In this document: positions 22,851 to 33,109 of the stretch, in pieces
Position numbering within the stretch: the stretch's first letter is position 1
Layout of the letters: every line of letters starts with the position of its first letter
Assembly (NCBI GenBank): GCA_018340375.1
Contig: JAFFJZ010000014.1
Coordinates: 5,828,001-5,892,000, forward strand
Reading direction: 5' to 3'
From: Gonatopus flavifemur
Taxonomy: Eukaryota; Arthropoda; Insecta; Hymenoptera; Dryinidae
DNA: 64,000 nt
Program-made: the position numbers and the translations under genes
Notes under the pieces: generated by a model
Told to the model about the DNA's origin: nothing
The model's database searches: none
What the model saw: the letters and a program-made list of their open reading frames with translations, nothing else

Positions 22851-24031
22851 GATTTGTTCAAAGATGATAAAAAAAAACACCAAACTTCGCTCCACTATGT
22901 GTTGGTAGAAAGGCAATATGACACATATTAATCATTATCGTCTGGAATAACTTCGTTGGCGATGGTGAAAAGTTTTTAACCTAACGGGGAACCGAACCTG
23001 CTCTACCTACCTACCTAACCTACCGAAACCTAACACCTTGCCAACGTAGCTATTCCGCACTTTGAAATTCAGAGCTTATTTGATAAAGACATTTGCTAGT
23101 AAACAGTTTCACCAGTCCCCTGGCGGTTGTACCATGGAAGTTGACCCGCTACATTTAAACTACACATTCTTCGTACTTTTACATATCGGAATCATCGCGC
23201 TGAAAAATTGTCAAAATTCATTCCCGTGAAATATAAGTGATAAAATTGACAGTGCTTAGAAAAGTGATTTCAATAAACATAACATGAAGACATAACCCTA
23301 TGATGAAAATGATTTTTGGAAAAAAAATGTGGTTTCCGTTGTTAGTCTCAGGACTTATTGAACGACGTGTTACGATTTATCCAAGGTGTGTAGTGTACTC
23401 CTGAGAATACATGGAATCTCGAATTCCCTCCAGTTTTCACGAGTCACTTTCTTGTGGAGCAATGTCCAAATATGGAATTGTTGGAAATAGTGATTAGAAA
23501 GGGGTCGTACAATCTACAGTTTCCAATGAAATTGACGGATTCCATATTAGTATTGAACAGAATATGAACAATGAGAAACTTCATTCATAGCACTCACAAA
23601 TACTCACGTAATACAGTGATTCAATGGAGATGCTTTTGAATATCGAACATTCTACGATCATTCTACTCAAATCGCACAACGGTCCAGTATGCGGTCATAA
23701 TGAATACCTTTGGAACTATGGGGTTTGATGAAAAGTTATTTTTGAATACATCAGCAACTGCTGTGCTGCCTGGGTATGAATAATTGAGACACCATGATTG
23801 TGCTACTAAAAGACTGTTTGTTTTCATTGCGTTCAGTCAACACATACTTTCTTTTGCGCTGAGAAACTTCAAATCTTCGGAAGAATGGATAAACCGGAAA
23901 ACCATTACAGAAGAATTTATGAGAAAAAATCAGTTTTGCTATTGAATATGCTGCATAATTGCATCTGTGTACATTTTTTCATAACAAGAAAATATATATG
24001 GGTAATAACATCGATGTTTTTTTTATTCCAG
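22851..24031. other. Unique non-coding sequence upstream of the exon-like ORF
   Basis: Apart from the tRNA-like fragment I see no repeats or recognisable coding sequence. The stretch before 24032 ends in a strong polypyrimidine tract and acceptor. Confidence 0.4.
22975..23045 (-). repeat. tRNA-like SINE fragment (third copy)
   Basis: On the minus strand: GTTAGGTTTCGGTAGG, then a B-box GGTTCGGTTCC (22988-22998), then CCGTTAGGTT. Closely similar to the copy at 10645-10725. Confidence 0.5.
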
Positions 24032-24256
24032 CAAGAAGATTTTGATGAAACTATTGGATCTGAAATGGATATGTCAGAGTTTATCGATGATCATAGTTCA
24101 AGCAGTCTGCCGAATACCTCTATGACTACAAGAACTGAATCGACTTCTACAAGACGTGATTGTGTGAATACGCGAAATCAAATAAAAATTCCACATGAAC
24201 AATTGAAGAATGATCATAGATCTATATTGGATGAGAACGAAGTACAAGTTTTTTAA
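24032..24256 (+). CDS. Candidate terminal exon of an unidentified gene
   Basis: A T-rich tract followed by ATTCCAG at 24025-24031 is an excellent 3' splice acceptor. Immediately after, a frame runs 74 codons to TAA at 24254-24256. The peptide (QEDFDETIGSEMDMSEFIDD, then a Ser/Thr-rich stretch, then KIPHEQLKNDHRSILDENEV) is acidic and then Ser/Thr-rich, with protein-like composition distinct from the noise frames around it. The frame is also open upstream to about 23885, but that part is hydrophobic and looks like intron. I do not recognise the protein. It could be a last exon of a host gene or of a decayed transposon protein. No upstream exon was identified. Confidence 0.35.
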   Translation, partial: QEDFDETIGSEMDMSEFIDDHSSSSLPNTSMTTRTESTSTRRDCVNTRNQIKIPHEQLKNDHRSILDENEVQVF

Positions 24257-24555
24257 CGGCTAGGAGTATCCATCAATACATCTGTGAACAAGGAGATGTC
24301 AGAATATATTCAGCATGCGCAAAAATATCATAAAATCTTTTCACACATCAACTATATATTTTCTAACTTATGGGCTCCCTAATTCTACTGATGAATAAGT
24401 GTGTATAATTACGAGGCTAATTTTGGTATCCACAGTCCTGTGTTGCATTCCATTAAATTACATCCAAATATTGTAAAGAATTATCTCACAGGTATGTCAA
24501 AGGACAAGGGGGGTGAATAACATGGATTACGCGTGATTGATGACAAGGTATGTAT
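24257..24555. other. No recognisable feature
   Basis: AT-rich sequence between the exon-like ORF and the large foldback. Confidence 0.35.
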
Positions 24556-25639
24556 AATCCCAATAAAAAAACTTCAAAAAAGTAAAAAAATCACGCCAAG
24601 TACATGGAAATGCGGTCAATCCTAAAAAAAATCTAAAAATACATTCAAACGAAAATTCTCCTACAATAAGAATTTCGATAAGATACAACAGGATATGCTT
24701 CACTTGAAAAAAAAGATGTGAAATGAGCTGCCAGGTACATTCGGTTATTCAAATGGTATGTAAACGATTCCTTGTATATTGTAACTTCAGTTTGTTTAAA
24801 TTGTATTCAAAGCGATTTATGATTGTATTGAATTAACAATATATAGTGAGGTGAAACAAAAATTAGGTTCAACCATTTGACACACTAGAAACAACTCTGA
24901 CCTATTTGAAACTCAACGTGTTGATCGTTTCTAATATGTTTTGAAATTTTTCACATACCAGAAACAGCGCTAAGTTATTCCAAACCAAACGCGTTAGTCG
25001 TTCCAAATAGATTTTGAAATCCACGTCAATGCGGAACACTTGGCGCGGTCGATTACGTGAGTTTTGAGCCTCAAGTGTATTCAAACAATTCTGTTGAAAG
25101 TATGTGATCAAAACGTTGGATAATAAAATCTTCATCGGCCGCGCCAAGTGTTCCGCATTGACGTGGATTTCAAAATCTATTTGGAACGACTAACGCGATT
25201 GGTTTGGAATAACTTAGCGCTGTTTCTGGTATGTGAAAAATTTCAAAACATATTAGAAACGATCAACACGTTGAGTTTCAAATAGGTCAGAGTTGTTTCT
25301 AGTATTTCAAATGGTTGAACCTGATTTTTGTTTCACCTCACTATATATTGTTAATTCGATACAATCATAAATCGCTTTGAATACAATTTAAATAAACTGA
25401 AGCTACAATATACAAGAAATCGTTTACATACCATTTGAATAACCGAATGTACTTGGCAGCTCATATTGATTTCACATCTTTTTTTTTTCAAGTGAAGCAT
25501 ATCCTGTTGTATCTTATCGAAATTCTTATTGTAGGAGAATTTTCGTTTGAATGTATTTTTAGATTGTTTTTAGGATTGACCGCATTTTCATGTACTTGGC
25601 GTGATTTTTTTACTTTTTTGAAGTTTTTTTATTGGGATT
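24556..25639. repeat. Near-perfect 1.08-kb palindrome (foldback)
   Basis: 24556-25048 is the inverse of 25139-25639 with only a handful of mismatches and small indels (roughly 97 percent identity by eye). The spacer is 90 bp. Ends read AATCCCAATAAAAAAACTTC. The innermost arm part (CCACGTCAATGCGGAACACT) is also perfect. The right arm is the beginning of repeat copy B. Single arms recur at 12733-12985 and 51300-51525. Non-coding on both strands. Confidence 0.93.
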
Positions 25640-26438
25640 TCACTTCTTCTTCTGGATGTGTCCTTAACTGAACATCAATAAAATTCGAATGCTCATGTCT
25701 AATTTAATAGTAATCGTAGCGATGAAGAAAATGTCCTCATATCATTTGTGATATGAAAAACTCACTTGGGTTTCCATCAGTCATCTCATCATTGGACAGC
25801 AATAGATAATCGACATAAAGAATGAAGAACAGAAGGAAAGAAAAGTGAATTCCCATAAATCAATACATATGTGCAGGATTCCGAAAAGTAAATATTAATT
25901 GACCGATGAGTTGGCGCTCAAAGCAGCCCACGATTTTGTTTTAAACATGCATTGTGCAAGAATTCCCATTGTTTTTAAGATATGATTGTTAGGAAAACGA
26001 AACAAAACAGATTTTACGAACAGAGAAAACTTGCACACAATATGTTTAAGGTATCCAACAGAAATTTTTTTGATAAAACGAGAATTTGTACCATTTGGCA
26101 TGAAGTTGAAAATAGTTTCCCAGCAAAAATGTTTCAATGACTCTTCAGGATTATTTTAAAGAGTATCTTAAAGAGATGTCAAATATTCATTTATCATGCA
26201 ACAAAAAGAGATATCTTCAAAATATCTGGTCCAGAGCATTTTTCAGTACTGTACAAGGAATTTTTTAGAATTTTGTGAAATATCCATCAAAATCATTTTG
26301 AAAAATTCTTCAAGAATATTTAGTCGGTTGTGGTATTTTAAACGTATACGATGTTCTTCAAAATCACCTATAGAAGATTATGGTGATTGAATTGTTATTT
26401 GATGAGCAAGTGAAATTATTGCTTTTTGAAGAGATATA

Positions 26439-27731
26439 CGAGGGTGGATTGATAAGTTTCCGGCCTGACCAAGAGATGGCGCCACTAGGCCTACCTTGAG
26501 GTGGCGTTCTATAGTACCATCCTTAGATAGCTTGTAGCTACAGTTTCAGTCCGATCGCCATGTTAGTTTAGTTTTGAGAGCACGCTGACCAAGACGCTTC
26601 TGTGTTTTTCGTAAAAATGGAAAAGCTGGAAAATCGTGCTGTCATCAAATACTTTTATTTGAAGGGGTTAACGCCGAAGGAAATTAAAGAAGAGATGGAC
26701 TCAACACTGGGGACATCCTCCCCATCATATTCAACCGTTAAGCAGTGGGTTTCCGAGTTCAAAAAGGGTCGTGTGAGCACCTCTGATGAGCCTCGCTCAG
26801 GACGCCCCATTGAGGTCACAACTCCAGATATGATCGAAAAAATCCATCAAATAGTGCTGAAAGGTCGCAGATTAAAAGTTCGTGAGATAGCTGAGACCTG
26901 TAAGATGTCATATGAACGTGTACAAAATATTTTGCACCAACATTTGTATATGGAAAAGCTCTGTGCAAGATGGGTGCCGCGTTTGCTAACAGTCGACCAA
27001 AAATTGATTCGAAAGAACATTTCTACCGCCAATTTGGCGTTGTATAAGCGTAATCCAAGGGAATTTTTGCGTCGATTCGTAACCGTTGACGGAACTTGGG
27101 TCCACCACTACACTCCTGAAACCAAAGAACAGTCTAAACAGTGGATTGGACCAGGGGAACCAACTCCAAAGAAGGCAAAAACAATTTTTTCGGCGAACAA
27201 GGTTATGGCTACTGTTTTTTGGGATGCAAGAGGTATTATATACATTGATTACCTTGGAAAGGGTGAAACTATCACTGGTCAATACTACGCAGACTTATTG
27301 CAACGTTTGAGCCACGAAGTGAAAATTAAACGACCTCATCTGGCGAAGAAAAAAATCTTGTTTCATCACGATAACGCATCAGCGTACACGTCAATCGTTG
27401 CGATGGCTAAAATCAACGATCTGAAGTTTGAATTAATGCCGCACCCTCCCTACTCTTCAGACCTAGCCCCGAGTGACTATTATCTGTTCCCTAACCTCAA
27501 AAAATGGCTTGGCGGTAAGAGATTTGCGGACAATGAAGAAGTAATCGAAGCTATAAATGGGTATTTTGAGGAGCTTGACGAATCAGTCTATAGAGATGGC
27601 ATTACTAGACTAGAACACCACTATGAGAAATGTATCAGCCATGGAGGAGATTATGTTGAGAAATAAAAAAAAAAAATTCTTAAAAACGTTGTTTTTCTTG
27701 GTCAGGCCGGAAACTTATCAATCCACCCTCG
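26439..27731 (+). mobile_element. Complete Himar1-like mariner (1293 bp)
   Basis: TIRs of 36 bp are perfectly matched: CGAGGGTGGATTGATAAGTT... at 26439 and its inverse ending at 27731, flanked by TA at 26437-26438 and 27732-27733. Total length and the single uninterrupted transposase ORF are those of an intact mariner. The TIR core GATAAGT-CCGG-CTGA resembles that of Himar1. Perfect TIRs and an open frame imply recent activity. Confidence 0.95.
26617..27666 (+). CDS. Mariner transposase, apparently intact (349 aa)
   Basis: The cut-and-paste transposase of the surrounding element, acting in the nucleus on its own TIRs and integrating at TA. I take the ATG at 26617 ([18 protein letters not shown]) as the start, as in relatives, rather than upstream GTG/TTG codons. 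Visible parts: N-terminal helix-turn-helix pair (about residues 1-105, with [16 protein letters not shown] and the SGRP linker), the WVPRLLT motif typical of mariners (about 120), the DDE domain with [13 protein letters not shown] (first Asp), FHHDNASAY (second) and [14 protein letters not shown] (third, 34 residues later, hence D34D), and the YVEK end. Length is normal for the family. Oddity: the Glu that usually follows the first Asp is Gly here, and HDNAS-AY replaces HDNAP-CH, so catalytic competence is likely but not certain. Confidence 0.95.
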   Translation: MEKLENRAVIKYFYLKGLTPKEIKEEMDSTLGTSSPSYSTVKQWVSEFKKGRVSTSDEPRSGRPIEVTTPDMIEKIHQIVLKGRRLKVREIAETCKMSYERVQNILHQHLYMEKLCARWVPRLLTVDQKLIRKNISTANLALYKRNPREFLRRFVTVDGTWVHHYTPETKEQSKQWIGPGEPTPKKAKTIFSANKVMATVFWDARGIIYIDYLGKGETITGQYYADLLQRLSHEVKIKRPHLAKKKILFHHDNASAYTSIVAMAKINDLKFELMPHPPYSSDLAPSDYYLFPNLKKWLGGKRFADNEEVIEAINGYFEELDESVYRDGITRLEHHYEKCISHGGDYVEK

Positions 27732-27929
27732 TATGTATGAGTCTTTAGCATTACGTGGCCAATTTCGTTCTTCAACCCGCAGATCATGAATAAATATCCA
27801 CTTTGTACCCTTACTTCGTAACATGCACGTAAAGTTACTCTCGGAAATACTTTTTCCCTGATAAAAAACAACGGCTATAACTTTATAAAAGTGTCATGCA
27901 ATTTGGATTTTTGTGGTTGGCACTGCTTC

Positions 27930-29450
27930 TATACAGATATATGATATATCTGCATCTTGCCTGTTTTTCCTTCATCCACCTGTAATTCTACTCGAAGAAT
28001 CTAGGGATTCATTATCAATTGAATCCACTATCCATCATCGGATAGATCTGTGATATATCCACTGCACTTTTGCCTTTTCTTCGTTCGACTATGAGGTCAC
28101 CAAATGAGATTGACAGTGACAATAGCTAGCATACAAATTTGTGATACGTCTGCTTCATTTCCGCTTCGTCTCCAGCCACCTATGATTCTACTCCAAGGAA
28201 ATGATGAGCCCAGCATGTTGTAAGAATCTGCGGCATATCTACTGTGTTTTCGCCTTTGAAAAAATCGCTTTGATATACTTCAGTGTGACTGAAGTAACTG
28301 GAGACCAACTTCAACTTCTACCGTTGGTCGAACTATTCACATCTCTTTGAGGTTTTGTCATGAACTTCACTCTCTAAAAACTTTTTATATTTCATTGGGG
28401 TTTTTTGATGAATTCCCCTTTCTGATTATAAGTGATGATTCAGTTATTGATTCATTACATAATCTTTAATCATCTATTTCATGCCATTCATTATCAATTG
28501 AATCCACTTTGTAATCTGTAATTCATACATTCAATACAAAATTTCCACAAGACCGCCTATATGAAATTGATAGTGGTGGTAGACGACGTACAGGTCTTTG
28601 GTATATTTGCTTCTTTTTCGTGTTTTCTCATACACCTGTGATACTACTCAAGCAATCCGATAACAACTTTTGGTCAAGAAAGTATCAGGCCAATGAAGAA
28701 AGACAAAAACGACGAAAATATACCATTCGATCTGTACGTCGTCCACCACCACTATCCATTCCATTTAGGCAATTTCATAGGCAATTTTGTATTGAATGGA
28801 TAAACTACAGATTATAAAGTGGATTCAATTGATAATGAATGGCATGAAACGGATGATTGAAGATTATGTAACGAATCAACAATTGAATCATCGCTTATAA
28901 TCAGAAAGTGGAATTCATCAAATATCAAATATAATCAGAACGTGGAATCATTCAAAAACCCCAATGCAGTATAAAAAATTTTTAGAATGAGAAGTTCATG
29001 ACACAACCTCAATGAGATATGAGAAGTTTGAAAAACGTTGAAGGTTGAAGTTGGTCTCCAGGCACTTTAGTTACATTGAAGTATATCAAATATTTTAAAT
29101 CAAAACTATTAATACAACAAAACGATTTGTCTAGAGGCAAAAGCACAGCAGATATGCCACAGATCTTGACGACATACTGGACTCATCAGTTTCTCGGAGT
29201 AGAATCACAAGTGGATGGAGACGAAGCAAAAATGAAGCAGACGAATCATAAATTTGTACGCTAGCTATTGAGCTAGACGATAGCTGTCACTATCAATTCC
29301 ATTCAGTGGCCTCTTAGTCGAGTGAAGCGAAGGCAAGAGTGCAGTGGATATATCACAGATCTATCCGATACTATTATTAGATTCATCGAATACCATCACA
29401 GGTGGATGAAGATGGAACAAAATCAAGCGAATATACCATAGATCTGTATG
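27930..29450. repeat. Degenerate palindrome in copy B
   Basis: About 27930-28600 pairs with about 28690-29450: GATATACTTCAGTGTGACTG with its imperfect inverse at 29060-29085, and TTATCAATTGAATCCACTTT with its inverse near 28810. It contains units of the same roughly 180-bp family as copy A's palindrome (AGGTGGATGAAG..., GCAGTGGATATATCACAGAT), but much more diverged and rearranged. Confidence 0.75.
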
Positions 29451-29869
29451 TTAGCTACCAATACTATCAATTTCATTTATATTCAAGAATCCGATAACAG
29501 CCTTTGTCAAAGAAACCTACTGAATCTTGTACAATGTTCTAGTTGGAGTCAATGCAGTAGAATGTAGTTCATGTTGTTGTTGTTGTAGTCAATGTAGTTG
29601 ATTGATGTCTGATTCTCAATCAAATTTGGTTAGATTCAATGGACTGTTCCATTAGATCATACTCTTCATCAAAACTACAAAGACAATAACATTATATTAA
29701 ACGTATCTTTTCTCACCAGACATCTCTTTATGGTTTTCTCTCTGAAGAGAGATGAAAAAGATTTGGAACAGTTATTTTAGAGCTTAGTTATTTAGTTGAG
29801 CTTAAGTATAGTCATTGTCGATCAGGGTATGCAAGGAGGACAATGTTTCATTCATTCACTTCTCTCGGA

Positions 29870-30430
29870 GCAGGCTCAATATCATCTGTTTCATTATTTG
29901 CTCATGATTCTATTGGGAAATAGTATAGATCAGTGGACTGTCCATCAAGGGTATGGTATATCCACTATAATTTTACCTGTAAAGAAATAGCGAATAAACT
30001 TGAATACTTCTCAAACAAGCTCGGTATGATCTCTTCCATCAATTGTCTATGATCCTAATTGGAGAAATTGACAGTAGCTGGCTGTCCGTCAGGAGTTATG
30101 ATATATCCGTTATGTTCTGGCCTATAGAATGATTGCGAATCAATTTGAATCATTCCTCTTGAGCATACTCCGTATGATCCATTCGATCATCTGCCAACGA
30201 CTCCAGTAGGAGGATAGGACAATAGCGGACTGTCCATGAAGGAATTATGATGTATCCGATATGCTCTCGCCTCAGAATTTATAAATTTGAATTATTTTCC
30301 ATGACTAAACCTTGTATGATTTTTTATGATTCGTCTCTGGTTCCGGTTAGAACCACCAGTAGCAAACTATCCGTCACGGATTGTGATATATCCGCTATGC
30401 TTTTGCCTGTAAAGGAATCTTGCATTTTAT
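29870..30430. repeat. Tandem array, about 150-bp units (copy B)
   Basis: The counterpart of 20115-20700. It contains the ungapped TTGACAGTAGCTGGCTGTCC site that shows the 56-bp insertion in copy A. Confidence 0.8.
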
Positions 30431-30654
30431 GAATAATCCATCATACAGAGCTTACCTGTGTATATTCCAATTTTCTGAATGTAGCAAATAGATTTATTTA
30501 TACCTTTCTCAAACTCTTTCTGTTTTTTTTCCACAAATAACCTCTTCATCATTTATTCATTCATTAATTCATTAATTTTTTGAAGTAATACATAAGAGTA
30601 TATATAATTTCAAGTGGTTTATTTATGTTTCATTGTTCTGAATAACCTGGAGTA

Positions 30655-30890
30655 ATCTGTAATAATGTAGTCACCTGTAATTTAATCATTCTTTTAATGT
30701 TTTAATAACCTATCAACACATCGCCTCATTGACAGGTTATATTTGTTTACGTATTCACAATGTATAAACCTGTAGTGATCTGTAATAATAATGTAGTCAC
30801 CTGTAATTCATTCATCTTTCAATTATTCTTTTAATATTTCCATAACCTATCAACACATCGCCTCATTGACAGGTTATATTTGTTTACGTA
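30655..30890. repeat. Tandem duplication, about 120 bp x 2
   Basis: GTAATCACCTGTAATT-like sequence followed by AACCTATCAACACATCGCCT and a T-rich end occurs twice in copy B but once in copy A (about 20945-21050), so the duplication is specific to copy B. Confidence 0.85.
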
Positions 30891-32088
30891 TTTACAATGT
30901 ATATACTCTATAGGGGAAAAAATTTATCTACCAATCATTGTACAGGTTACAAAAGACTGACAAACCATTTGGACAATATTGGAAGCGTCTTATTATACGT
31001 TATTATATTTTACATACTAATGAACAAATGATCCACTATTGGACATTCGAAGGAAGGAAGACAGAACAAATGATCTACTACTGGGCGTTCGAAGAAAGAA
31101 AAAGAGACAGAATAAATCTTCGTAGCATTGGAAATCGCCTCAAGGATAACAGGTCTTCGTGTTAAGAAGAAACCGATTAATCAGAAATTCCGAAAAGATG
31201 TTTTGATCGTATGAAAACTTGAAACGTTTATATTTCGGTAACGGATGAACTGATCAAGTTCGTAGTGTGCTTAATCGAAAGTAAGTAATCGTATTATGTA
31301 ATGAAAGTGTAGTTATTTTTTTGTAACACACAATATGTGTCGAGTTATTGTGCATTGAACATTTTTTCAGGAGGTTAAATGTCGGTTGACCAGTAAAAGA
31401 TACACGGTAGCGGACGACTTCTGCTTTCTCCACTTAAAATAAAAAAAATACTTATACATCTTTTTTTCAGGGTTTTTTCATATACTTGGCGTCGAGACGC
31501 TACCGCGTCTCTTGATTGATATATACAGGGTGGTGCAAAAGTCTGCATACACCTTAATAACTCCTGAACAGGTGGAGAGAACGGGATAATTTTTCTTTTA
31601 ATTCAACGGGGGAACAGAATCTACGATACAAGAAGGGTGAGAAGTCCTCAATCTTGAAGGGGTAATGGGGGGGGGGAGCGAAGATTTTGAATAAGGTGGG
31701 GGGGGGGCTTGCGACAGCTCATTCGATGGGGATTTCCAGCTCAAATACAGCCGTCTCTTGTTTTTTGAAATCGGTCGATTTTTCGCCGAATCATGACCAC
31801 TTGAAGATTGTTCTGGGAGCAGTCAGAACCGGTGTAGACCTTCCTAACTCCTATCGGATGAAGATCTTTGGATGTTTTTTCTGCATCAAGTCGATTGGGA
31901 GTGGATTCCCGAAAACAACCGGAGATGATGGATGATAATGAATCCATCAACAAATCCAGGTAAATGAGAAATCAGTGTAGAAGGATTGCACACATTACGT
32001 AGCCCCCCAGCCAAAGTTGCCCCTCCAACTTTCTCATACCAGCGTTCCACGCCGCACTCGCCTTATCATCATCATGAAGTAATCAGTC

Positions 32089-32406
32089 TTACGACTGGTT
32101 TGATGAAACCCTCCACCCCTGTCTATTATCCGCCAAACGTTTAATTTCCACATATCTACTACATCCCTTGTCTTGTACGATTTGCTTCATATAACTTACT
32201 CTAGGTCTACCTTTACCAGTTTTACCATTCATTTTCCCTTGCAATATTGTTTTCAATAAACTCCCATGCCGTAATGTGTGTCCTATAAGATGGCTTCTCC
32301 TTTTCACGATGTGTTTCAAAAGATTTCTTTCTTCATTTATCCGCTCGAGTACTTCTTCATTTTTTACTTTGTCTATCCATCTTATTCTGAGCAACTCGCC
32401 TTGCAA
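32089..32406 (-). pseudogene. C-terminus of a non-LTR retrotransposon RT protein
   Basis: The minus-strand frame reads LLRIRWIDKVKNEEVLERIN, RRSHLIGHTLRHGSLLKTIL, GRPRVSYMKQIV and ends after KRLADNRQGWR. The GH-x-LRH followed by GKGRPR and Y-x-K-Q pattern is the hallmark C-terminal tail of LINE endonuclease/RT polyproteins. An ATGATGATGATAA-type simple tail at about 32064-32080 marks the LINE 3' end. An RTE-like clade is my best guess. Only the last 105 or so codons are present. Confidence 0.7.
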
Positions 32407-32470
32407 CTTGATTTGTTGATGGATCCACTGTTATTCATCATTCCCGATTGTTTTCGGGGATCCACTTCCC

Positions 32471-32950
32471 TAGAATGATATATCATGCACCCCCCCCCCC
32501 CTATTTGATAAAAAAAAACATCCGAAGATCTTAATCGGAAGGGGAGTTAGGGAGGTCTACACCGGCTCTGACTGCTCCCAGAACAATCTGCAAGTGATCA
32601 TAATTCGGCGAAAAATTGACCGATTTCAAAGAACAAGAGACGGCTGTATTTGGGCTGGATCCATTGTTATCCATTATCCCCGATTGTTTTCGGGGATCCA
32701 CTTCCCTAGAATGATACATCATGCACCCCCCCCCCTATTTGATAAAAAAAAACATCCGAAGATCTTCATCGGAAGGGGAGTTAGGAAGGTCTACACCGGC
32801 TCTGACTGCTCCCAGAACAATCTTCAAGTGATCATAATTCGGCGAAAAATTGACCGATTCCAAAAAACAAGAGACAACTGTATTTGGGCTGGAAATCCAC
32901 ATAGAATGAGCTATCGCAAGCTCCCCCACTTCATCCAAGATTTTTGCTCC
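32471..32950. repeat. 240-bp tandem duplication in the foldback arm
   Basis: CATGCACCCCC-run, TTTGATAAAAAAAAACATCC and CTGACTGCTCCCAGAACAAT occur at 32485-32590 and again at 32725-32825 (offset 240). Both copies contain C- and A-homopolymers. Confidence 0.9.
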
Positions 32951-33109
32951 CCTCGCCCCCCCCCATCGCCCCCTCCAAGATTGAGGACTTCTCACTCTCC
33001 TAGTATGGTAGATTCTGTTCCCCGGTGAATTAAAAAAAAAATTATCCCATTCTCTTCACCCGGTCAGGAGTTATCAGGGTATATCCAGACTTTTGCACCA
33101 CCCTGTATA

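Larger units (their letters stand above)
25550..31516 (+). repeat. Large repeat segment, copy B
   Basis: The direct-orientation counterpart of 14244-21484 (matching blocks are listed there). It lacks the two MITEs, the rosa-type mariner and the 56-bp hairpin of copy A, and instead holds an intact Himar1-like mariner at 26439-27731. It ends in the same GAGACGC hairpin (31494-31511) and CTTGAT (31516). The next element starts 10 bp later. Confidence 0.85.
31526..33105. mobile_element. Foldback rosa/mariner-type element with captured LINE fragment
   Basis: Ends CAGGGTGGTGCAAAAGTCTG ... CAGACTTTTGCACCACCCTG, flanked by TA (31524-31525, 33106-33107). Long arms (31526-31965 and about 32406-33105) contain G/C homopolymer runs and a CGAAAAATTGACCGATTTC block. 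The right arm carries a 240-bp tandem duplication. The centre (31966-32405) holds the 3' end of a LINE in the minus orientation. No transposase is left. The termini match those of the rosa-type element in copy A (CTGGGTGGCGCAGAAGTCTGG). Confidence 0.85.
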
